A DNA stretch of 64,000 bases from Vibrio coralliilyticus ATCC BAA-450 (lineage in GTDB: Bacteria; Pseudomonadota; Gammaproteobacteria; Enterobacterales; Vibrionaceae), in assembly GCF_000176135.1 (NCBI RefSeq), contig NZ_ACZN01000018.1, forward strand, positions 186,001 through 250,000. The letters run 5' to 3'. The translations under genes were made by a program, and so were the position numbers. The notes under the pieces were generated by a model that made no database searches, had not been told where the DNA came from, and saw only the letters and a program-made list of their open reading frames with translations. Below are positions 1 through 7,501 of the stretch, piece after piece (position 1 is the stretch's first letter; every line of letters starts with the position of its first letter).

Positions 1-228
1 GCAGAGCTTGTGTTCTTTGACAAAGATTGTCCGTTTGAGTTTGTGGATTTAATTCGAAGAGATGCTGAGAGAGAAGAATACCGTGATGACGTGGGCTTGT
101 CGGAAAGGTTGGCCAGTGCAAAAAGCGAAAATTTACGAGTGGTCGTCTTGGTCGCGCCAGATTCATCTCAATATAAGTTGCTTAAGAATAGTGATATGCA
201 CATTAGGTTAGGCGTGGTTGGTAGTTAG
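1..228 (+). CDS. C-terminal end of an unidentified protein (partial)
   Basis: The reading frame is open from base 1 and ends at TAG 226-228, so only the last 75 residues are visible. They are mixed hydrophilic and charged (an acidic/arginine stretch followed by a short strand-like VVVLVAP segment) and contain no motif I recognise. The gene lies convergent to yajQ and shares a hairpin terminator with it. No function can be assigned from this fragment; the upstream sequence is needed. Confidence 0.6.
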   Translation, partial: AELVFFDKDCPFEFVDLIRRDAEREEYRDDVGLSERLASAKSENLRVVVLVAPDSSQYKLLKNSDMHIRLGVVGS

Positions 229-231
229 TAA

Positions 232-259
232 AAATAAGCCCGCATTCGCGGGCTTATTT
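232..259. terminator. Bidirectional intrinsic terminator
   Basis: Perfect 12-bp arms AAATAAGCCCGC and GCGGGCTTATTT enclose a 4-base loop. A/T-rich ends on both sides allow it to serve both the partial plus-strand gene and the convergent yajQ gene. Confidence 0.9.
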
Positions 260-284
260 GATAAATCATAATCCAACGCGCTAG

Positions 285-770
285 CTAGTCACGAAAGTTA
301 TCGTACTGGAATGGTTGGCCTAAATCAGCTTCTCGAATCATGGCGATGGTTGATTGCAGATCGTCACGTTTTTTACCCGTAACCCGAACCTTTTCACCTT
401 GAATGGATGCCTGCACTTTTAGCTTGGCATCTTTAATTGCTTTCACTACTTTCTTAGCTGTCGGCGTATCAATACCTTGTTTGAATACGACAATTTGATG
501 CCAGTTCTTGCCTGATGCTTCTTCAGCTTTTGCTTCCATTGCATTGACGTCGACACCGCGCTTTGTCAGGTGTGAGCGTAGAATGTCGCGCATTTGCTTA
601 AGCTGGAAGTCACCCTCAGCATTCAAACGCACAGATTCATCTTTTTGCATTTCAAATGATGCTTCAACACCACGGAAATCAAAGCGAGTAGACAATTCAC
701 GAGATGCATTATCTACTGCGTTACGAAGTTCAACCGTATCGATTTCAGATATAATATCAAAAGATGGCAT
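285..770 (-). CDS. yajQ: YajQ family nucleotide-binding protein
   Basis: This 161-residue protein has the length and sequence of the YajQ (UPF0234) family: an MPSFDI start, a VDNASRELSTRFDFRG segment and a C-terminal KKRDDLQ..PFQYDNFRD end. Family members fold as two ferredoxin-like domains and bind nucleotides; a Xanthomonas homologue binds cyclic di-GMP, so a signalling role is possible but not shown by this sequence. The gene starts 18 bases after the aroH-like stop, with GAGG upstream of its ATG, so the two probably form one minus-strand transcript. Confidence 0.95.
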   Translation of the reverse strand: MPSFDIISEIDTVELRNAVDNASRELSTRFDFRGVEASFEMQKDESVRLNAEGDFQLKQMRDILRSHLTKRGVDVNAMEAKAEEASGKNWHQIVVFKQGIDTPTAKKVVKAIKDAKLKVQASIQGEKVRVTGKKRDDLQSTIAMIREADLGQPFQYDNFRD

Positions 771-788
771 TACTCTTATTCCTCTCGT

Positions 789-1841
789 TTAACCGCGTGA
801 TTTAACGGCAGCTGCCAGCATATCTAGCATTGTTGCTGTATCTTCCCAACTCAGACACGGATCTGTGATTGACTGACCGTATGTAAGGTTGTTGATGTCT
901 TTCATTGGCTGATTGCCTTCGATGATAAAGCTTTCTGCCATAATACCCGCAATCTGATTTTTACCAGATGTGATCTGTTCGCAAATGTTTTGTGCAACAT
1001 CAAGTTGCTTACGGTGTTGCTTTTGGCAGTTAGCATGGCTGAAATCGACCACTAGGCGCTGAGGTAACTCAAACTCTGCCAGTTGCTGGCAAGCCGCTTC
1101 TACAGACTCTGCATCAAAGTTCGGCCCTTTGTCACCACCACGAAGGATAACGTGGCCATACGGGTTACCGCTTGTGCGATAAACAGTCATGCGACCATTT
1201 TTGTCCGGTGAATAGAAGTAATGAGAGGCTTTAGAAGCGCGAATCGCATCAATCGCAATTTTAATGTTGCCGTTTGTACCGTTCTTAAAACCGACAGGGC
1301 AAGAAAGCGCTGACGCCATTTCACGGTGAATCTGAGACTCAGTGGTACGTGCGCCAATCGCACCCCAAGTGATTAGGTCTGCAATGTACTGGCCAGTAAT
1401 CATGTCGAGGAACTCAGTAGCTGTCGCAAGACCTAGCTTGTTGATATCTAGAAGTAGCTTACGTGCTTTGTTAAGGCCCGTCTCGAGTGCATAAGAACCA
1501 TCAAGATTTGGGTCCGTGATCAGGCCTTTCCAGCCAACTACAGTACGAGGCTTTTCAAAGTACGTACGCATGACGACAAACAATTCGTCTTTGTATTGCT
1601 CTTGGATATCAGACAGGCGTTTAGCGTAGTCAAGAGCAGCGTCGGTATCGTGTACAGAACATGGGCCGACAATCACCAATAAGCGATCATCTTCCCCTAT
1701 AAGAATTTTTTCAATTTGACGGCGAGATTTAGCGATGCGTTCCGCTACATCGTCCGTAATTGGGTGGGCGCTTCCAAGCTCAGCCGGAGTCGGCATCGGA
1801 CCCAGTGGCTGGGTTCTTAATTCATCGGTTTTGAGTGGCAT
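789..1841 (-). CDS. aroH: 3-deoxy-7-phosphoheptulonate synthase (class I, AroH-like)
   Basis: DAHP synthase condenses phosphoenolpyruvate and erythrose 4-phosphate, the first step of aromatic amino acid synthesis. The 350-residue length and the motifs GPCSVHD, RTYFEKPRTVVGWKGL, GARTTESQIHREMAS, PVGFKNGT and DFSHANCQKQHRKQ are those of the class I AroF/G/H enzymes. From memory the N-terminus (DELRT...TPAEL) and the TATEFLDM and SYGQSITDPCLSWED-like regions resemble E. coli AroH more than AroF or AroG, so tryptophan feedback is likely but not certain. A palindrome upstream (1941-1958) could be its operator. The gene leads a transcript with yajQ. Confidence 0.93.
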   Translation of the reverse strand: MPLKTDELRTQPLGPMPTPAELGSAHPITDDVAERIAKSRRQIEKILIGEDDRLLVIVGPCSVHDTDAALDYAKRLSDIQEQYKDELFVVMRTYFEKPRTVVGWKGLITDPNLDGSYALETGLNKARKLLLDINKLGLATATEFLDMITGQYIADLITWGAIGARTTESQIHREMASALSCPVGFKNGTNGNIKIAIDAIRASKASHYFYSPDKNGRMTVYRTSGNPYGHVILRGGDKGPNFDAESVEAACQQLAEFELPQRLVVDFSHANCQKQHRKQLDVAQNICEQITSGKNQIAGIMAESFIIEGNQPMKDINNLTYGQSITDPCLSWEDTATMLDMLAAAVKSRG

Positions 1842-1940
1842 ACAATAGCCTGTTCTTTTTATTGCGAAGCGGTAAAGATAACGGAAACGTCAGCAGGAAT
1901 AAACCTCTTATCTGCATTCTTAGTGTGTCTACCTATAGTG

Positions 1941-1958
1941 AGTGAAATATTATTCACT
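1941..1958. promoter_or_regulatory. Palindromic operator, TyrR-box-like
   Basis: AGTGAA and TTCACT are perfect inverted arms spaced by 6 bases, 100 bases upstream of the aroH-like start. The spacing and the position of the outer G and C agree with the TyrR box (TGTAAA-N6-TTTACA), with two mismatches per arm. It lies between divergent genes, so either could be the target. The assignment to TyrR is inference. Confidence 0.4.
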
Positions 1959-2051
1959 TATGGTTACTAAAAATGCTCTTCGGGCTTGTTTTACTTTGGT
2001 TCTATCGGTATGTTCAGGAAAGAATCAAACAATAAAATGCACGGAGCAGTA

Positions 2052-2939
2052 ATGAGCATTAATACTTCAGGTGAATTGCATTCAGAACTTAACTTAGGTG
2101 ATGCGATACCGGGTGAAGAATCGTCATCAGAAAGCACGCACCTCTTTGTTTCTCTTTCCGATTTAGTCTCAGAAAATATTTTCTATCACCCATGCTATAC
2201 AAATGTTGAGTCCACTCTGAGTGACGTTGAACTCAGCTCCATTGACGCGATACTTGGCGAAGTTTCGATGGAAGAACATTTCGTTGCCACGTTAACTGAA
2301 CGAATTATGCAGTCGGTGAAGCCCAACCATCAATCTGTGCGTGTCGCTTTAGGTAATGCTGATAGTTATGAGTTGAGCTCACTTCTCGGTGGGAAAGCTG
2401 AAGCACAAGAAATCAACCCAGCATTGGGGTTACGCGGTGTATCTCGCTATGCTCAAACGAAGTTTAGTTCTGCATTCGCTCTAGAGTGTCAGGTGATCAA
2501 GGCGTTGCAGCAGCAGGGTGTTCACGTTGAGATTGTTGTGCCTTTTGTCCGAGCACTGTCTGATGCAGCGAAGATCATTGATTTACTGGCAGAGCAGGGG
2601 CTACCAAGAGGTTTAAACGGGTTGAAGGTTTTGTATACCGTTGACGTACCTTCCGCAGCGTTGCTCTCGGAGCGCTTATTGCATTACTTCGACGGCTTAG
2701 TTATCAACCTAGAGAATCTCACTCAGTTTACACTTGGTGTCGACAGGCTCAGTGAGGAATTGGAACATCTTTTCGATCCTCAGAGCGAAGCTGTAATCGA
2801 CCTTATTGATATGGCTGTAAAAGCGGCAAATCACAGTAATAAGCCAGCATTGGTCGTGAGTAGTGGGCTCGCTAGCTACAATAAAATACAAGAATATGTT
2901 CTTGAGCATACTTATATTCAAGTTGTTGTGACGGCGTAA
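2052..2939 (+). CDS. Orphan PEP-synthase C-terminal (PEP-binding barrel) domain protein
   Basis: The 295-residue protein aligns by eye only with the C-terminal third of phosphoenolpyruvate synthase. NPALGLRGVSRY (residues 122-133) matches the PpsA NPMLGFRGASRY segment, and ALECQVIKAL, PFVRALS, RGLNGLKVLY, LLHYFDGLVINLENLTQFTLGVDR follow in the same order. The ATP-grasp and phosphohistidine domains are absent, and the C-terminal GxCGQ motif holding the catalytic cysteine reads VVSSG here. It is therefore probably a non-catalytic PEP- or pyruvate-sensing relic, which is inference. I chose ATG 2052 because GGAG lies 5 bases upstream; TTG 1986 and ATG 2037 lack such a site. Confidence 0.75.
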   Translation: MSINTSGELHSELNLGDAIPGEESSSESTHLFVSLSDLVSENIFYHPCYTNVESTLSDVELSSIDAILGEVSMEEHFVATLTERIMQSVKPNHQSVRVALGNADSYELSSLLGGKAEAQEINPALGLRGVSRYAQTKFSSAFALECQVIKALQQQGVHVEIVVPFVRALSDAAKIIDLLAEQGLPRGLNGLKVLYTVDVPSAALLSERLLHYFDGLVINLENLTQFTLGVDRLSEELEHLFDPQSEAVIDLIDMAVKAANHSNKPALVVSSGLASYNKIQEYVLEHTYIQVVVTA

Positions 2940-3055
2940 CCCAAAAATAGGTGACTTTGCTATAACTTCAAAAGGTTGATGTTAACAAAATGTTGACATC
3001 AACCTTTGTTCGTTATGAACTAAAGAAACACATAACAACATGTCGGACCAGTGAA

Positions 3056-3535
3056 ATGCTCTCCCCACTTGCTAAAGCCAATTTGTACCTCAAACTTTTC
3101 GGATTTTTCAAAGTACCATTGATTTGGTTGTGCCGGCCTAAAATACTCAAACTGGATTCTGATTCAGTCGAAATCAAAATACCTCTAAAAAGAAAGACGA
3201 AGAACCATCTCAATAGTATGTACTTTGGTGTGTTGGCGATTGGTGCCGATGTGGCAGGTGGTTTTATGGCGATGAGTAAAGCTCAAGACAGAGGCCATAA
3301 AGTGTCTCTGGCCTTTAAAGCCGTAGATGGGCAATTTCTTAAAAGGCCCGAAGGGGATGTTCATTTTGTGTGTAACGATGGGGCACTCATTGACAAAATG
3401 TTGGATGAAACACTGGAATCCGGAGAGCGAATTAATCAGCCAGTGAAGATCACTGCCATCTGCCCAAGCTTACATGGCGACGAACCGATGGCAGAATTCC
3501 AACTTACTCTGTCATTGAAGAGAATGGGTGGCTAA
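3056..3535 (+). CDS. DUF4442 hotdog-fold protein (thioesterase-like)
   Basis: The protein shows the DUF4442 pattern: KANLYLKLFGFFKVPLIWLCRPK near the start, RKTKNHLNSMYFGVLAIGADVAGG in the middle and a VSLAFKAVDGQFLKRPEGDVHFVC strand pair. The family has the hotdog fold of thioesterases; the substrate is unknown. The start at 3056 (MLSPLAKAN) gives the usual family length of about 160; an in-frame ATG at 2990 would add 22 residues that look unrelated. Its end overlaps the end of the convergent gene by 32 bases. Confidence 0.8.
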   Translation: MLSPLAKANLYLKLFGFFKVPLIWLCRPKILKLDSDSVEIKIPLKRKTKNHLNSMYFGVLAIGADVAGGFMAMSKAQDRGHKVSLAFKAVDGQFLKRPEGDVHFVCNDGALIDKMLDETLESGERINQPVKITAICPSLHGDEPMAEFQLTLSLKRMGG

Positions 3536-4889
3536 TGTCATCCACTTCCATCTGTTCAATGGCAACAATTTTGTTTCTGTTGAGCACGATTTTCCAACGA
3601 TAATAGTTGGGTTCGTCATTGTGATTGTCTTCTCTGGCAATTAGATTTATCAAATGACGTTTCTCGACAGATTCTTTACTGACTTGGCTATTATTGAGCG
3701 TGTAAACCTTATTTGAACCCTTGTCCATCAGTCGCATAAATGGTCGCATGCTCAACATCATGGATTCGCGAGTTTCTTCATAACCACTCATAAACTTAGA
3801 GGTCGACATCTCTGTTTCTGAACGATAGTGAAGGATCTGTTCTTCACGCTGTACAACGCGTTTTTTACGTATGAGCTGAATACGATCAGGCAATTTGAGC
3901 AAGTTCTTATAGTCCAGCCACTCAAGCTTCTGGCCAACTGCTTTGTTTGTAGTTGGGTCTAGGTAATACTTACGCCACTTGGGCCGCCCTTTACGTATCC
4001 ACCGCCACATCACATCGCGAAGATCATCTTTAAAAATCTCACGCAAAGCGTAGACAAACGACATCAGAATGATGAAAGAGACCGTGATTTCACCCCAATA
4101 ATCTCGCGCTAGAATGGCGGTAATGGTAACGAAAACCATAACAAAACCCGTAGCCGAGCCTTTGACAACACGCTTCATATTTTTGCCGAGCGACTGAGTT
4201 TTTGCGTTTAATACAACTGGGTGCTCAATCAAACGGCGTAGCAATCTCATTTTGTTACTGAGTCGCGTTACGTCGTCACGAACACTTTTTGAGTTGTAGT
4301 TATTGAGCTTACGGTGTGCTGCTTCTTTTTCGACGATAGCTAACAGCCGATCTTTGATCGTCTTGTAGTCACTATCACGTGGCATATGAGCGATGAGAGA
4401 CATAAAACGTTGGCCAGTGTACCAAGACAGGTAATTGTCGATGTTGGCATAGTAACGCTTTAGGCTCTCTTCGTAAGGGATACTACGTCTTAGCTTTTTC
4501 AGGATATCTAAGGCAAGTTCAATTACTTCATCCACTTCTTCTGTCGTGATGACATCGGAATTGTGTTTGTTCAGTTCATTCACTGCTTTGTCTAGAGCAA
4601 TCACATACTGATAGGCGAACAAACTCAAACTTACACGGTACTGCGTTGATGAAAGGCGTCCCCGTTTCGCCAATCGACTGTGTACGAGTGGAAGAAGGGT
4701 TTTGTCACTAAAGTAGGCTCTTTTTTGAATGATCGACTCGTAGTAAATCTCACTCTCTTTGAGTACATCTGGTGTTAGGCCGAGTTCGCCAGGGATGAAA
4801 AAATAGAGGTCGAGATCTGACTTTTTAGACGAAGCCATAGCGTGGGAAATCTTAAGAGTGATGCCGTCCTGCTTATCAACGGTGAGCAA
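3504..4889 (-). CDS. Conserved hypothetical membrane protein
   Basis: I do not recognise a named family in this 461-residue protein. It has a long charged N-terminal part (about 1-235, largely helical), two adjacent hydrophobic segments around 243-285 (FVMVFVTITAILA and VSFIILMSFVYALREIF), and a basic C-terminal part with RKGRPKWRKYY and VVQREEQILHYRSETEMS. This suggests a hairpin anchor in the inner membrane with both ends in the cytoplasm. It is convergent with, and overlaps, the DUF4442 gene by 32 bases and diverges from cvfB. Confidence 0.75.
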   Translation of the reverse strand: MLTVDKQDGITLKISHAMASSKKSDLDLYFFIPGELGLTPDVLKESEIYYESIIQKRAYFSDKTLLPLVHSRLAKRGRLSSTQYRVSLSLFAYQYVIALDKAVNELNKHNSDVITTEEVDEVIELALDILKKLRRSIPYEESLKRYYANIDNYLSWYTGQRFMSLIAHMPRDSDYKTIKDRLLAIVEKEAAHRKLNNYNSKSVRDDVTRLSNKMRLLRRLIEHPVVLNAKTQSLGKNMKRVVKGSATGFVMVFVTITAILARDYWGEITVSFIILMSFVYALREIFKDDLRDVMWRWIRKGRPKWRKYYLDPTTNKAVGQKLEWLDYKNLLKLPDRIQLIRKKRVVQREEQILHYRSETEMSTSKFMSGYEETRESMMLSMRPFMRLMDKGSNKVYTLNNSQVSKESVEKRHLINLIAREDNHNDEPNYYRWKIVLNRNKIVAIEQMEVDDISHPFSSMTE

Positions 4890-4978
4890 TGAGTACTCCT
4901 GAAAAAATTCTAATTATCTGGCGAAAGCATAACAGAGTTTCGGTATAATCACCGCAAATTTAGCAAGAGACAGTTGAA

Positions 4979-5815
4979 ATGATTAAAGTTGGTCAGATAA
5001 ACCACTTAGAAGTAGTAAAAAAAGCAGATTTTGGCGTATTTCTCGATGCAGGTGATTTCGGAACAAGCTTATTACCTAATCGCTTTGTTCCAGAAGGAAC
5101 AGAAGTAGGCCAGTTTGTTGATGCATTTTTGTACTTCGATTCTGACAATCAGCTGGTTGCAACCACTGAAACTCCAATAGCTCAAGTCGGTGAGTGGGGG
5201 TTGATGACAATCGAAGGCGTAAACAGTACTGGCGCTTTTGCTGACTGGGGAATCAAAGGCAAAGATCTGCTTATCCCATTCAGTGAGCAACGCACGCGCT
5301 TTAAAGCAGGCCAGAATGTGCTGGTATACGTCTATACCGATAAGGCATCAGGCCGAATTGTCGGTACCACTAAATTTAATAAGCTGTTGGATAAAACGCC
5401 TGCTAACTACCAACGTAACCAACAAGTCGAACTCATAATCGCTGAACGCAGTGACTTAGGTTACAAAGCGATTGTGGAAGGCCAGCACTGGGGAATGATC
5501 TTCAAATCCGATGTCTTTGGTAAATTGTTTGTCGGTAAACGACTCAAAGGGTACATCAAGGGCATTCGCGAAGATGGCAAAGTGGACCTTTCTTTACAGA
5601 AAATCGGCGTTGCTAAGATGGATGACTTGAGTCAGAAAGTACTGGATCTACTTGAAAAGAAAGGCGGTTTTCTTCCTTTGAATGACAAATCATCACCGGA
5701 AAGCATTTTTGCTGCGTTTCGCACCAGTAAAGGTACATTCAAGAAAACAATCGGTGGTCTGTATAAGCAAGGAAAAATTACGATAGAGAAAGATGGCATT
5801 CGCATCGCTTCGTAA
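4979..5815 (+). CDS. cvfB: CvfB family S1-type RNA-binding protein
   Basis: This 278-residue protein has the CvfB/YitL layout: tandem S1-like OB folds (residues about 1-65, 66-130 and 140-210) and a C-terminal winged-helix region (GFLPLNDKSSPESIFAAFRTSKGTFKKTIGGLYKQGKI). KVGQINHLEVVKKADFGVFLDAG and YIKGIREDGKVDLSLQ are typical S1 segments. Homologues bind RNA, and CvfB affects virulence gene expression in Staphylococcus; the role in Vibrio is unknown. It is a single-gene unit diverging from the membrane protein gene. Confidence 0.9.
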   Translation: MIKVGQINHLEVVKKADFGVFLDAGDFGTSLLPNRFVPEGTEVGQFVDAFLYFDSDNQLVATTETPIAQVGEWGLMTIEGVNSTGAFADWGIKGKDLLIPFSEQRTRFKAGQNVLVYVYTDKASGRIVGTTKFNKLLDKTPANYQRNQQVELIIAERSDLGYKAIVEGQHWGMIFKSDVFGKLFVGKRLKGYIKGIREDGKVDLSLQKIGVAKMDDLSQKVLDLLEKKGGFLPLNDKSSPESIFAAFRTSKGTFKKTIGGLYKQGKITIEKDGIRIAS

Positions 5816-5822
5816 TTGAAGT

Positions 5823-5858
5823 CAAAAAAAGGCCCGAAGCGGATATTGCTTTGGGCCT
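5823..5858 (-). terminator. Intrinsic terminator for rsmF
   Basis: Arms AGGCCCGAAGC (5830-5840) and GCTTTGGGCCT (5848-5858) pair with one G-T. The A-run at 5823-5829 becomes the U-tract on the minus strand, so it ends the rsmF transcript; it may also stop cvfB read-through. Confidence 0.85.
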
Positions 5859-5985
5859 AGGGGAATGGCTCTTACAGAGCCTGCGCTAACTGGTTGATAT
5901 TCGATGATTTATCATTAAGTAAAGTGTAGTACATCATCACAGTTTCGCTAGGCATCTCTGGCATTTCCTACTAATATTTTGCGGT

Positions 5986-7410
5986 TTAGAATAGATTTTT
6001 ATCTCGTACTAGCTCTCTAGGTAGACCATTCTTCACTCGATTCCCAACCCATTTTCCTAATCCAATCACATCGTTACCAAGCTTTACAATCACTTCACCT
6101 TTACCTGACTGGTTTTCTGGTCGAACGTCTCTACCCATAAACCATTCACGGGCATCGTCTGTAGAAAGTGTGACGCAGTTTGACTCTTGGCCAGTAGCTA
6201 ACGCTGTCGCGACCTGATGCTGCCATCGGTAGCCTTTCTTATGAGCTTCAGCGATTTTAATCCCCATCCTTGAGAAACGAAATTCACCAAGCATAGGTTC
6301 TAGTGCATTAGGGAAGAGCCAGACATCATTGTCGCGCATCCAAACTCCTGAATCTTTGGGAAGCTCGATATCTAAACTGTCATGCAGCTGTTTACTGATT
6401 TCTTGATGAACTTTGTTCGATGCTTTTTTGAATGGGAATTTACCTAGGCGCTTTTTCACTTGTGGTGCTTCAGTAGAACCAAGCTTTTTCATTCTGGCGA
6501 CAAAGAAGCCTTCACAATCATACATTTGAGGGAAAATGTGCAGAAAGCCTTCTTCGGTTAACGCTTTCTCTGATTCAGGGAAGAGAGAATCCAGAGGCTC
6601 AAATTCTACGAGGTCACCAAACTGTTCTTTCAAGTGCAAACAGACTTGCTGGTTTTCTTCGATGCTTAATGTACACGTTGAATAAACCATAACACCGCCA
6701 GGCTTAAGTGCGTAAAACGCGCTTTCTATTAGATCTTTCTGGGTGTCAGCGATGGATAAAACGGAATCTTTGCTCCAGTTTTTCATCGCATCTGCATCCT
6801 TACGCACTGTGCCTTCACCTGAGCAAGGAGCATCAATCAATACGGCATCAAACTGTTCTGGCAGCCAGCCACCAAAGACTCGGCCGTCATAATTACTCAG
6901 CGCGGCGTTGCGCACACCACAGCGCTCAATATTGGCATGCAAGACCTTGACTCTACTCGATGAGAACTCATTGGCGACGAGCACACCTAAGTTATCCATT
7001 TCTGCCGCAATTTGAGTGGTTTTTGAACCCGGTGCAGCTGCCATGTCAAGCACACTAAGGAAGTCGTCATTCTGATCTTGAAACAAGGCAGACACAGGCA
7101 TCATTGAGCTGGCTTCTTGAATATAGAACAAGCCGGACATGTGTTCTGCCGTGTTGCCAAGTGGGGTTTCTGATTCGTCGGCCTCGATCCAAAAACCTTC
7201 TTCACACCATGGTACGGGTGACAGTTGCCAGCCTTTTTCTTGAGCTCGCTGAGTAAACTCTGAGATAGAAATCTTCAACGTGTTTACGCGAATACTTTTA
7301 CGGAGCGGACGTTGACACGCGGCGACAAAGTCTTCCATATTGAGGCCGTCAGGAAGAATGGCTTCCATTTCTTTCAAAAATTCTTCGGGTAAGTAGACGT
7401 TCTGATGCAA
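5986..7410 (-). CDS. rsmF: 16S rRNA m5C1407 methyltransferase RsmF
   Basis: RsmF methylates C1407 of 16S rRNA using S-adenosylmethionine. The protein has an RKSIRVNTLK N-terminal region, the SAM-binding VLDMAAAPGSKTTQIA motif, the catalytic-loop DAPCSGEGT motif and YSTCTLSIEENQ holding the nucleophilic cysteine, followed by a PUA-like C-terminal half ending GLGKWVGNRVKNGLPRELV. The length (474) fits YebU/RsmF. It is downstream of letB on the same strand, 91 bases apart, as in enterobacteria where yebS-yebT-yebU are adjacent. Confidence 0.95.
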   Translation of the reverse strand: MHQNVYLPEEFLKEMEAILPDGLNMEDFVAACQRPLRKSIRVNTLKISISEFTQRAQEKGWQLSPVPWCEEGFWIEADESETPLGNTAEHMSGLFYIQEASSMMPVSALFQDQNDDFLSVLDMAAAPGSKTTQIAAEMDNLGVLVANEFSSSRVKVLHANIERCGVRNAALSNYDGRVFGGWLPEQFDAVLIDAPCSGEGTVRKDADAMKNWSKDSVLSIADTQKDLIESAFYALKPGGVMVYSTCTLSIEENQQVCLHLKEQFGDLVEFEPLDSLFPESEKALTEEGFLHIFPQMYDCEGFFVARMKKLGSTEAPQVKKRLGKFPFKKASNKVHQEISKQLHDSLDIELPKDSGVWMRDNDVWLFPNALEPMLGEFRFSRMGIKIAEAHKKGYRWQHQVATALATGQESNCVTLSTDDAREWFMGRDVRPENQSGKGEVIVKLGNDVIGLGKWVGNRVKNGLPRELVRDKNLF

Positions 7411-7501
7411 AGTTCTATCTCAGTTTTTACAGGGGCCGGAATTATAGCGGATTGAAAAACAAAACGCAGCGAAATCGCTGCGTTTGAAAGCCTAATGTTG
7501 T

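Noticed and set aside
2928..2940. GTGACGGCGTAAC, one mismatch from matS at a gene end
   Set aside because: The mismatch is in a conserved half, and it spans the stop codon; not counted as a site.
4267..4279. GTTACGTCGTCAC, a one-mismatch matS-like sequence
   Set aside because: It differs at a fixed position, and it lies in the membrane-protein coding region without other support. It can be chance.
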